Part shown: one piece after another, positions 1 to 7,999 of the stretch | Layout of the letters: each line of letters begins with the position of its first letter | Position numbering within the stretch: the stretch's first letter is position 1 | Source of the DNA: Palsa-343 sp036269135 | GTDB taxonomy: Bacteria > Acidobacteriota > Terriglobia > Terriglobales > Acidobacteriaceae | Direction of reading: 5' to 3' | Assembly: GCA_036269135.1 (NCBI GenBank) | Contig: DATASQ010000059.1 | Coordinates: 16,786-80,785 of the forward strand | Length of the DNA stretch: 64,000 nucleotides | Notes under the pieces: model-generated | The model's input: only the letters and a program-made list of their open reading frames with translations | Told to the model about the DNA's origin: nothing | The model's database searches: none | Position numbers and translations under genes: made by a program

Positions 1-1608
1 GCGCCATTCGGAGACGCTGGCGTGGTCTCCCAGCAGCGGGGCGAAGCGAGCGAGGATCGCGCCGGCCTGGGAGGCGGCGGCCTGTAACTCGACCAGGGGC
101 AGGAACTCGACCAGCTCGCCGCCGGTGGGTTGCTGGATCTGAAACCGGCGGGAGGTGTCCATGCCGGTTTCCCAGCTGCATTTGCCGACGATGAAGCCCT
201 GGGCATCGGCGCGATGTTTGAGCGTCCAGCGAAGCAAAGACGCGAGGCCGGGGTAGAGCCGGCGCAACCAGGGCAGGTCATGGGTGCGATCGAAGATCGA
301 CGCGGCGCAGAAGAATGGAAAGCACCAGGAGATGGAGGTGCCGCACTCTGAGCCGTCGGTCGCCACCATATTCATCACGCCGTCTTCGCGCATGCAGGGG
401 ATGTTGGGTTCAAGTGCATCCAGAAACTGGCCGACGAAGACATCTTTGGCCATCCCCGGGTTCGCGTAGCTGAGAGCCCACATATCGATGGAAGTTTCGG
501 CAAGCACATTGCGCGGGGCCTGGATCTGCATCGCGTCCCATGGATGCCGGTATGCGCCGATGGGCCGACGAACCATGGTGCGCAGCGTTTCGAAATCGTA
601 GACCCAGCCCCGCTTCCAGGTCTCCGGCCAGTCGCCGGTGAGTACGGGGGCCGAACTCCAGAAGGCGGCGTCTTCGGCATGGCGGAGCCCGAGTTCGCGC
701 TGCGCTTCGGCGATGGAGGTTCGGGCGGTGCGGCGCAGTGCGCTGAGATTGGGCGCGCGCTGCATCACGACGATGGCTTCGGTGCGCGAGTCAGGCGGGA
801 TGCTGAGGCGATAGCGCATGCCGCCATGCAGAGGGTCGGTGCCATAGGCCGCCTGCGCTCCGCTCTTCGGTTCCGGGGTGAGCCATGTGGCGCGGTCGGC
901 TTCCTGCGTGGAAAAGAAGTGCTGCTTGCCGCGGATGGAAGCGACGATCCCAAAAGCCATTCCGCCGGCGAATCCATGAGTCCAGAGCAGGTCCTGCTCT
1001 GCATCGAAACCGCCCGTGATGCCATCGCCACCCCACCACTGGCTGCCGCCAAGGACATACGTATGGGCGGCGAGCCACTCGACAGACTGGGTGTGTCCGG
1101 CCTGCTCCTCAAACTGGATTTGCGCGGCGATGCAGTCCTCGTTCACCTGAAAAAAGCTGCATGTGACGCGCACGCCGCTTTCCTCGAATGCATAAACCAG
1201 AACATTCTTTGTGTGATGCGGGGAGGAAAGCTGGCCGGCAGCGAAATCGCCGGGCGAGAACAGACTGCGGTCGCCGATACGGAAGCCAAGCGCCAGCTCG
1301 GCAGTATAGATATTGTTGCGATGGAAATCGAAGTATCCACCCGGGCCCGCGGGATAGTAGAGGGCGAAGCCGATGCCGGGAACCGAGCGAAGCACGCCGC
1401 TGGGATGGAGATCCCACGTATGCCACGGATTATCGAGATAGCCAAAGGGCGTGTAGTCACCGCCGGGAAAGGCCGTTTGTGCCTCAAGCCCGGCGGCCGG
1501 CCGTGGCACCGGTGAGCCGGAATGGTTGCGGGAATCGCCGAGAGCGTGGGGGGTGTGGAGAGCGGCGGAGGTGGCCGCCAGCATGGAAATGAAGTCCCGG
1601 CGATTCAC
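1..1608 (-). CDS. Tat-exported (alpha/alpha)6 glycosidase, GH63-like; C-terminal part cut off by window edge
   Basis: The frame is open for 536 codons from a GTG start down to the window edge, so the C terminus is missing. The start is set by AAGGAGAT at 1611-1618, just upstream of GTG. The protein begins with a twin-arginine signal (NRRDFISM followed by an Ala-rich stretch), so a folded periplasmic or exported enzyme is likely. The N-terminal ~270 residues look like a beta-sandwich. The part from about residue 300 has the Trp-rich helical character of six-hairpin glycosidases, with WPETWKRGW, SIDMWALSYANPGMAKDV, DGSECGTS and WLRRLYP. Fold-level assignment to a GH63/GH37-like enzyme is reasonable; the substrate is unknown. 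It is divergent from the sensory operon starting at 1900, which may control it. Confidence 0.75.
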   Translation of the reverse strand, partial: MNRRDFISMLAATSAALHTPHALGDSRNHSGSPVPRPAAGLEAQTAFPGGDYTPFGYLDNPWHTWDLHPSGVLRSVPGIGFALYYPAGPGGYFDFHRNNIYTAELALGFRIGDRSLFSPGDFAAGQLSSPHHTKNVLVYAFEESGVRVTCSFFQVNEDCIAAQIQFEEQAGHTQSVEWLAAHTYVLGGSQWWGGDGITGGFDAEQDLLWTHGFAGGMAFGIVASIRGKQHFFSTQEADRATWLTPEPKSGAQAAYGTDPLHGGMRYRLSIPPDSRTEAIVVMQRAPNLSALRRTARTSIAEAQRELGLRHAEDAAFWSSAPVLTGDWPETWKRGWVYDFETLRTMVRRPIGAYRHPWDAMQIQAPRNVLAETSIDMWALSYANPGMAKDVFVGQFLDALEPNIPCMREDGVMNMVATDGSECGTSISWCFPFFCAASIFDRTHDLPWLRRLYPGLASLLRWTLKHRADAQGFIVGKCSWETGMDTSRRFQIQQPTGGELVEFLPLVELQAAASQAGAILARFAPLLGDHASVSEWR

Positions 1609-1899
1609 GTATCTCCTTTTTGATCGATGAAGAGGGAGTCTCGTCAGCAAGCGCACGAGGGTTGCAGGGCGCGACCGTTACAGCCAGGATGGATGCGACC
1701 ATGCCGCAACTGCGGGAATTATAATGAACCGTTGCCCGGCCCGAATGGATCGCGTGGATCATGCGCGCCTGGTAGAGATGGACCATGCGCCGCGGGCCCC
1801 CCAGGCTGCTGAATCGAAGAGAGCCAGGACAATGACAGGACGGGAACGCTGTGACACGCCATCCACCGCAGCGCCTTCGCCGGACAGGACAGACCCGGA
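1609..1899. promoter_or_regulatory. Divergent intergenic region between the glycosidase and the sensory operon
   Basis: This 291-bp gap separates two divergent genes and must hold both promoters. A perfect TATAAT lies at 1720-1725. Because it sits inside ATTATAAT it also reads as a -10 box on the minus strand. I see no convincing -35 partner on either strand, so the exact promoter is unresolved. No reading frame here looks coding. Confidence 0.4.
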
Positions 1900-2904
1900 T
1901 TGGAAATCGTACCAGGGAAGCGTCGCGCTGAGCGGAAACACCCGCTCCTGCGAAGCCGTGTTCGCCATCTTAGCTGGGCAGCGGGCGGTCTTCTGCTCGC
2001 CCTGTTGACGGGATGCCGTTCCGATCCGCCGACCATCGCTGTCATTCCCCGGACCACCGGCATATCGCTTTGGGAGCCGGAGCACGCGGGGGCAGAAGAT
2101 GCAGCGCGCGGACGAGGGTACCGGATTTACTGGAATGCGCCCACGCGTGAGGATGACGTGCAGGGGCAGATCGCGCTGGTAGAGCGGATCATCGATCAGG
2201 GATATTCGGGGCTCGTGCTGGCCCCCGATCAAACCCTGGCGCTGATGACACCGGTACGCAGAGCGCTTTCGAAAAACATTCCAGTGGTCATTGTCGGATC
2301 GCCTCTGCCCCTGCAGCCGGGAGGCAAACTGACGTATATCCTCAGCGACGACGCCGCGGCGGGACGCATTGCCGCCCAGCGCATGGGCACCATCCTGAAA
2401 GGGAGGGGAACGGTGGCCATTCTCGGAATCGATCCGGATATTGCCGGCGTGCTGGAGCGGGTGCGTTGGTTTGAGAAGACTCTGGCGCAGGAGTATCCGG
2501 AGATTAAGGTCGAGGACAAACGCCCGGGTCTCTTCAGTGTTCCCTACGAGCAGCAGACCGCCGAAGAGATACTGTCGAATCGTCCGGAGCTGAGCGCGAT
2601 TCTGGCGGTGACGACCGATGCCACGCGGGGCGCATATTCGGCGCTGGTAGAGGCGCACCGGGCAGGAAAGGTCAGGCTGGTGGGCTTCGATCAGGACCTG
2701 CTGATGCCCCTGATGACCGGGGAAATGGATTCGGTGGTCGCCGAGGACACGTATCAGATGGGCTATCGGGCGATCGAAGTCCTGGCGGACGAGCGGGCGG
2801 GTGAATTAGTGCCGAAGCTGATCCACTGCGAGCCGCGCCTGGTGACGAAAGAAAACCTGGAGACGCCGGAGATCCGCCGGATTTTGGGACTGGTGGGGAG
2901 ATAG
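1900..2904 (+). CDS. Periplasmic sugar-binding-type lipoprotein (LacI/RbsB fold)
   Basis: A 334-residue protein starting at TTG. It has a basic N terminus, a hydrophobic stretch and a lipobox LLTGC ending at Cys39, so it should be lipidated and anchored. The rest is a type-I periplasmic binding protein fold: TIAVIPRTT first strand, GLVLAPDQ and IPVVIVG in the first lobe, GTVAILG and LSAILAVTT at the interdomain region, VRLVGFDQD in the second lobe. No ABC permease or ATPase follows. Instead the next genes are a histidine kinase (6-nt gap) and a response regulator. The likely role is therefore ligand presentation to the kinase rather than transport; this is inference from gene order. An earlier or later start is possible because no strong ribosome site precedes TTG. 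Confidence 0.85.
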   Translation: MEIVPGKRRAERKHPLLRSRVRHLSWAAGGLLLALLTGCRSDPPTIAVIPRTTGISLWEPEHAGAEDAARGRGYRIYWNAPTREDDVQGQIALVERIIDQGYSGLVLAPDQTLALMTPVRRALSKNIPVVIVGSPLPLQPGGKLTYILSDDAAAGRIAAQRMGTILKGRGTVAILGIDPDIAGVLERVRWFEKTLAQEYPEIKVEDKRPGLFSVPYEQQTAEEILSNRPELSAILAVTTDATRGAYSALVEAHRAGKVRLVGFDQDLLMPLMTGEMDSVVAEDTYQMGYRAIEVLADERAGELVPKLIHCEPRLVTKENLETPEIRRILGLVGR

Positions 2905-2910
2905 AGCACG

Positions 2911-5070
2911 GTGGCAGCGCGAGGCAAGGGGCGGCGGCTAATCCTGATTGTGCTGGCGGTGTGTTTCGTGGCCGGCCTTGGAACAACGTCGGCCCTGCTG
3001 TACCTGCACGGCTCCGCACGCGGGCTGCCGTACCGCGATTCCTTTGCAGCGGGAAAAGCGGACGAGTGGAAAGCTTATGGCGGTACATGGGCGGTTTACG
3101 ACGGGGGCATGCGCAACGATTCCGATGAGCGCGGGGCGAAGCTGATGACGGGGTCAGCATTCTGGACGAACTATGTGCTGGAGGCGGATGTCAAGCTGCT
3201 GGGTGAGGACGGCGATGCCGGGCTGGTGATCCGGGCCAGCGATGCGGAGGAGGGCGTGGACTCCTACAGCGGCTACTATGCCGGTCTGCGCACACGCGAC
3301 AACCGGCTCACCCTGGGCCTGGCCGACCACGGCTGGGAGGAATACGAGGATGCATCTCTTCCGCACCGGGTTCAGGCGTTCCAGTGGTATCACCTGAAAC
3401 TGCTGGCGTACGGCTGCGATGTGGTGGCCTCGGCAACCTACCCGCTGCAGGGTGGAGACACGACCACGGCGGGGGTGCACGATCGCGACTGCCTGACGGC
3501 AGGCGGCATTGGGCTGCGGTCGTACTCCTCGGGAGGCGTATGGCGCAACGTACGCGTGCGCGCGGCCAGCGATGCGGATCTCAACGCAATGCTGGCGGGA
3601 CAGGCTCTTCGGGAGATCACCAGCAATCAGCCTTACTGGAACGGCACTTCAATCTTCGGGTCGGGATCGCTGCCGTCGCATGTGAATCCGGAACCGGCTC
3701 CGGCGCAGGCCGCCGTGCAGCCGATCAGCAGTCTGCGTACGGCGATCAGTTCGCAGCCAGTCATCGCGACGGTGCGAGGCGTGGTCACCCTGGCTTCTCC
3801 CGCGCTGTACGTTCAGGACTCGACTGGAGGCGTGGCGGTGAAGGCCGACTCCAGTTCTCCGCTGAAGGTAGGCGATGAAGTGCTGGCAAGCGGAGTGGTG
3901 AACCCGCGGGATTACAGCGCCACCCTGGATCGAGCAAAAGTGCAGCTGCTGTGGACGCGCAACCCGGTCGCGCCGATCTCGTTGACCCCGGAACAGGCCG
4001 CCACCGGCTCGTTCGCCGCAATGTTCATCGAACTGGAAGGGACTTTCACCGGCGCGGCGGAAACGCCGGAGGGCGCACCGGTGCTGAACCTGACGGCGGG
4101 CCGACAGGCCTTTCGGGCGGTGGTGGAGAATTCACGAGGCAACGCTCTGGCGGCCAGGCTGAAACGGGGGAGCCTGCTGCGCATGCGCGGCGTCTGCGTG
4201 GTCGACCCAGCCGACACGCATAACCTCACTCCCTTTGTTCTGCTGCTGCCCTCGGCCGACGACGTGGACGTATTAGCCGGACCACCCTGGTGGAACACGC
4301 GCCACATCGTGATCATCGGGTTCGGCGTGTTGCTGCTGGCCTTCGTTGGACTCCTGATCTACAGCACGGTGGAGAAATGGCGGCTGAAGGCGGTGGCGGA
4401 AGAGCGCGAATTGCTGGCACACGAGATGCACGATACCCTGGCGCAGAGCTTCGCCGGACTGGGGTTTCAGCTGCAGGCCATCCGCAACCGCATGCCGGCG
4501 AATATGCCGATGGTGCAGGAACAGCTGGACCTGGCCTGCGATCTGGTGCGGCACAGCCACGAAGAGGCGCGGCGGCAAATCATGATGTTGCGCGCCGAGT
4601 CCCCCGAGCGGGCCGGACTTGCGCCTCTGCTGGAGTCCTGTGCGCGCCATATGCTGGAGGGCGGCGATGTGGTGGTGGAATCGCTGCAGGAGGGAGAGTG
4701 CGGAGCCATCCCTCTGCGGATCAACGACACGCTCTTTCGTATCGGGCAGGAGGCGCTGGCCAACGCGGTGCGACACGCCCGTCCCACGCGCATTCGGATT
4801 GTGGCGCGGTGCGCGGATGAGTCCGTCGTTCTGACGATTGAAGATGACGGACGCGGATACGAGCAAGGCAGCGAGGGGAGGGGTTTCGGCGTGCGCGGCA
4901 TGCGCCGCAGGGCCGCAAGCATCGGGGCAAATATGACCATTGCCGCATCGCCGGGCAAGGGCACCCAGGTAATCGTGACCGCACATCTGCCGCGGCGCGG
5001 TACGCTAAGCATCTGGACGGCCCTGTTGTGGAAGCGGCTGCGAGGCCACAGCATTTATGAACAAACCTGA
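2911..5070 (+). CDS. Membrane histidine kinase with LamG/DUF1080-like and OB-fold-like periplasmic sensor region
   Basis: A 719-residue kinase starting at GTG, 6 nt after the binding-protein stop; GGGGAG at 2895-2900 is the probable ribosome site. Layout: TM1 at residues ~9-31; a concanavalin/3-keto-disaccharide-hydrolase-like beta-sandwich at ~40-220 (FWTNYVLEADVKL, DAGLVIRAS, GYYAGLRT); an OB-fold-like segment at ~275-455 (ALYVQDSTGGVAV, KVGDEVLASGVV); TM2 at ~465-484; a HisKA_3 dimerisation helix with phospho-acceptor His507 (HEMHDTLAQ); and an HATPase with N618, DDGRGY at 645-650 and GFGVRGM at 659-665. The kinase belongs to the NarX/DesK class and should phosphorylate the overlapping NarL-type regulator. 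A lectin-like periplasmic domain next to a sugar-binding lipoprotein gene suggests glycan sensing. Confidence 0.9.
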   Translation: MAARGKGRRLILIVLAVCFVAGLGTTSALLYLHGSARGLPYRDSFAAGKADEWKAYGGTWAVYDGGMRNDSDERGAKLMTGSAFWTNYVLEADVKLLGEDGDAGLVIRASDAEEGVDSYSGYYAGLRTRDNRLTLGLADHGWEEYEDASLPHRVQAFQWYHLKLLAYGCDVVASATYPLQGGDTTTAGVHDRDCLTAGGIGLRSYSSGGVWRNVRVRAASDADLNAMLAGQALREITSNQPYWNGTSIFGSGSLPSHVNPEPAPAQAAVQPISSLRTAISSQPVIATVRGVVTLASPALYVQDSTGGVAVKADSSSPLKVGDEVLASGVVNPRDYSATLDRAKVQLLWTRNPVAPISLTPEQAATGSFAAMFIELEGTFTGAAETPEGAPVLNLTAGRQAFRAVVENSRGNALAARLKRGSLLRMRGVCVVDPADTHNLTPFVLLLPSADDVDVLAGPPWWNTRHIVIIGFGVLLLAFVGLLIYSTVEKWRLKAVAEERELLAHEMHDTLAQSFAGLGFQLQAIRNRMPANMPMVQEQLDLACDLVRHSHEEARRQIMMLRAESPERAGLAPLLESCARHMLEGGDVVVESLQEGECGAIPLRINDTLFRIGQEALANAVRHARPTRIRIVARCADESVVLTIEDDGRGYEQGSEGRGFGVRGMRRRAASIGANMTIAASPGKGTQVIVTAHLPRRGTLSIWTALLWKRLRGHSIYEQT

Positions 5071-5698
5071 TAAGCGAGCTACGAGAATCCTGATCGTCGA
5101 CGATCACCCGGTGATCCAGGCCGGTTTGATGAGTATGCTGGCGACTCATCCCGAGGTGAAGGTGATGGGATCGGCCTCCAGCGGCGAAGAGGCCCTCGCA
5201 CGTATGGAAGAGGACATGCCGGATATCGTGCTGCTGGATCTGCGCATGCCGGGTATGACCGGCATCGACGTCCTCCGTGCCATGCGCGAGAAGAAGGCCA
5301 GCGCCCGGGCCATTATCCTGACCAGCTTCGAAACTGATGAGAACATTTACCGGGCAATTCAGGTGGGCGCGCATGGCTATCTGCTCAAGGACACTTCGCA
5401 GCGCGAGATGCTGCAGGCGATTGCGACCGTGCATGCGGGGAGGAAATATATTCCCGGGCAGATTGCGGCCCGGCTGGCGGAGCGGATGATGCGATCCAGT
5501 CTGACGGCGCGGGAACTGGAGATCCTGAACATGCTGTCCAAAGGGCTGACCAACAAACAGATTGGGAGAGTGCTGAATATCAGCGACAACACGGTGCGCA
5601 ATCACGTGAACAGCATTCTTGAGAAGCTGGAGGTGGCCGACCGCACCGAAGCGGTCACCGTGGCCATCCAGCAGGGCATCATCCAGATCGACAGTTAG
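5057..5698 (+). CDS. NarL/FixJ-family response regulator
   Basis: A 213-residue regulator whose ATG lies inside the kinase gene, with a 14-nt overlap that implies translational coupling. The receiver domain (residues ~10-125) has the acidic pair DD at 15-16, phospho-acceptor Asp61 (VLLDLRMPG), the conserved Thr in ILTSF and Lys in YLLKDTS. A LuxR-type HTH follows at ~148-205 (LTARELEILNMLSKGLTNKQI, then DNTVRNHVNSILEKL). It is the expected output of the adjacent HisKA_3 kinase. Likely targets are the neighbouring glycosidase genes on both sides, by inference from position. Confidence 0.95.
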   Translation: MNKPDKRATRILIVDDHPVIQAGLMSMLATHPEVKVMGSASSGEEALARMEEDMPDIVLLDLRMPGMTGIDVLRAMREKKASARAIILTSFETDENIYRAIQVGAHGYLLKDTSQREMLQAIATVHAGRKYIPGQIAARLAERMMRSSLTARELEILNMLSKGLTNKQIGRVLNISDNTVRNHVNSILEKLEVADRTEAVTVAIQQGIIQIDS

Positions 5699-5755
5699 CC
5701 CCGAACGCGCGGGCAGGCTTCTGCTGGCACTGCCTCCACATAGAACATCTGGACT

Positions 5756-7999
5756 ATGTGGGAGATTGCAGGAGTGGGTAGCATCAGGCATCAGGAACGG
5801 GAGACTGCCTGGCGCGTGAACCTGCCCTCGCCCGAAGTTTTGGATGAACCGTGCCACCGGCCGAGGCGTGCGGGAAAGATCCGTTCCGGGTGGGGCGCGC
5901 TTCTCTGCGTGTTGCTGGCGGCTTTGGGCGCGCACGCGCAGGACACGGCGTATCCTCCGCAGGACGCGCAGATAGCCGGCCCTCCCAGCAAGGCGGATTT
6001 CCCTGCATGGCTGGCGGATGTGCAGCACTGGCGCCGCGAGCGCCTGATGCGCGTGGGCTACGACGGCACGAACTACACGCGCCCGGAGCTGAAGTGGACC
6101 CAGCGAAACTTCATCTGCGTGCAGATGATGATCGAGGAGCAAACCTTCTTCGATCCCACCAGGGGCGTCTACACAGTGGATGCCTATCTCGACCGGCTGA
6201 AGCAGGAATTTGGCGGCGTCGACAGCGTTCTTATCTGGGATACCTACCCGAACCTTGGAGTTGATAACCGCAACCAGTTTGATCGCCTTCGCGACATGCC
6301 GGGAGGAATTGAGGACGTCCGCGAGGTGGTGGCCGCCTTTCATCGTCGGGGCGTGCATGTTTTCTTTCCGGAGACTCCGTGGGACATGGGCACGCGCAAC
6401 GAAGGCGTTCCCGACTGGACGGCGCAGGCGCAGCTGATGAAAGCTGTCGGCGCCGACGGGTTGATGGGCGACACTCTCGACGGCATGCCCTATGCCTACC
6501 TCAAGGCCTCCGACGCGGTGGGACATCCGCTGGCCCTGCATCCGGAGGGGATTCCGCCGGACGAAACGCTGGCCTGGAACGAGATGACCTGGGGTTACTG
6601 GAGCTATCCGTTCATTCCTATGATCAGCCGTTACAAATGGCTGGAGCGCCGCCATATGCCGATGCTGGTCAGCGGCGGGCTCCACCACATTCCCGAGATT
6701 CAGGCAGGTTTCTTCAACGGCGTGGGTGTGTCCGATCAGGAAGACGTGATTGGAATCCACGATGGGTTCACCGCGCGCGAACTCGAAGCGCTGCGACGCA
6801 CCACCCGCATCAAGCGCACCTTCGCGGATGCGATGGTGAGCGCCGAATGGGAACCGTACACGCCGACTCTGCAGTATGGCGTTTTCGCCGGCAGGTTCCC
6901 CGGAAACACAGAAACAGTGTGGACGCTCATCAACCGGAACCCCTATGCGGTGGGAGGTCGTCAGATCGAGGTGCGGTGGCACTCCGGCACGCACTACTAC
7001 GACCTGTGGCACGGCGAGGAACTGAAGCCGGAGATCAGCGGATCGATCGCCACCCTCAGCTTTGCCATGGGGCCGGATGGATTTGGCGCAGTTCTGGCTA
7101 CAAATTCTGCTGACCTGCCGCAACCCTTGCAGGATCTATTGGCGGAGATGCGTGCGGCCGCCGCCAAACCGTTGTCCTCTTACTCCGACGGCTGGCAGCC
7201 ACTTCAGCAGCAGATCGTTCCCATCGCGCCCGCGAAGGCCGATGCCGAAGCCCGCAGGGACATGGTGCGGATTCCAGGCGGGGCCTTCCGGTTCCAGGTC
7301 CACGGAATCGAAGTGAACGTGAAGGACGATGCGGGGCTGGATGTGCAGGAGCCCTGGGAGAGGGTGCCTCGGCGATTTCACGATCACGTGATGACGGTGC
7401 CTTCGTTCTATATCGATCGGTACCCGGTGACCAACTCGCAGTACAAAGCTTTCCTGGATGCGACGCGCTATCATCCGCGCGACGATCATGATTTTCTCCG
7501 CGACTGGCATGACGGAACCTATCCAGAGGGCTGGGGAAAGCGACCCGTGACGTGGGTTTCTCTCGAGGATGCGCGCGCCTATGCCCGGTGGGCAGGCAAG
7601 CGCCTGCCGCACGAGTGGGAGTGGCAATACGCCGCGCAGGGCGCCGATGGACGAATCTATCCCTGGGGCAACCAGTGGGATGCGGCGGCGGTTCCGGTTC
7701 CCGATCAGGGGCGCACGCTGACCGGCCCCGCTGAAGTGATCGCGCATCCACAGGGCGCAAGCCCATTCGGGGTGATGGACATGGTCGGCAACGTGTGGCA
7801 ATGGACGGACGAGTTTGATGACACGCATACACGTTCCGCGATTCTGCGCGGCGGCAGTTACTACCAGCCGCAGGGTTCGATGTGGTATTTCCCGCAGGCG
7901 TACAGGCTGGATGAACACGGCAAGTATCTGCTGATGGCACCGAGTATCGACCGGTCCGGGACCATCGGATTCCGCTGTGCGGCCGACGCAGATGAGTGA
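5756..7999 (+). CDS. Secreted TIM-barrel glycosidase-like protein fused to a formylglycine-enzyme-like (SUMF1) domain lacking the catalytic cysteines
   Basis: A 747-residue protein. The annotated ATG gives a long basic N terminus before a signal peptide ending near AHAQ; GTG at 5817 is an alternative start, and neither has a clear ribosome site. Residues ~70-480 look like a glycosidase-type TIM barrel (DSVLIWDTYPN, GVHVFFPETPWDMG, GLMGDTLDGMPYAY). Residues ~500-747 are an FGE-sulfatase fold (MVRIPGGAFRF, FYIDRYPVTNSQYKAF, PVTWVSLEDARAYARWAGKRLPHEWEWQYAAQG in pieces, DMVGNVWQWTDEF, LRGGSYY, GFRC). Active FGE has a Cys pair shortly after the RGGS motif. Here that stretch reads YYQPQGSMWYF without Cys, so oxidase activity is unlikely and a binding or structural role is more plausible. 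No sulfatase is present nearby. Confidence 0.85.
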   Translation: MWEIAGVGSIRHQERETAWRVNLPSPEVLDEPCHRPRRAGKIRSGWGALLCVLLAALGAHAQDTAYPPQDAQIAGPPSKADFPAWLADVQHWRRERLMRVGYDGTNYTRPELKWTQRNFICVQMMIEEQTFFDPTRGVYTVDAYLDRLKQEFGGVDSVLIWDTYPNLGVDNRNQFDRLRDMPGGIEDVREVVAAFHRRGVHVFFPETPWDMGTRNEGVPDWTAQAQLMKAVGADGLMGDTLDGMPYAYLKASDAVGHPLALHPEGIPPDETLAWNEMTWGYWSYPFIPMISRYKWLERRHMPMLVSGGLHHIPEIQAGFFNGVGVSDQEDVIGIHDGFTARELEALRRTTRIKRTFADAMVSAEWEPYTPTLQYGVFAGRFPGNTETVWTLINRNPYAVGGRQIEVRWHSGTHYYDLWHGEELKPEISGSIATLSFAMGPDGFGAVLATNSADLPQPLQDLLAEMRAAAAKPLSSYSDGWQPLQQQIVPIAPAKADAEARRDMVRIPGGAFRFQVHGIEVNVKDDAGLDVQEPWERVPRRFHDHVMTVPSFYIDRYPVTNSQYKAFLDATRYHPRDDHDFLRDWHDGTYPEGWGKRPVTWVSLEDARAYARWAGKRLPHEWEWQYAAQGADGRIYPWGNQWDAAAVPVPDQGRTLTGPAEVIAHPQGASPFGVMDMVGNVWQWTDEFDDTHTRSAILRGGSYYQPQGSMWYFPQAYRLDEHGKYLLMAPSIDRSGTIGFRCAADADE

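Noticed and set aside
4721..7123. An 800-codon open frame on the minus strand across the kinase, regulator and FGE-like genes
   Set aside because: It runs antisense through three well-supported genes and has no recognisable domain.
5756..7999. FGE-like domain as sulfatase-activating enzyme of a sulfated-glycan locus
   Set aside because: The catalytic cysteines are missing and no sulfatase gene is in the window.
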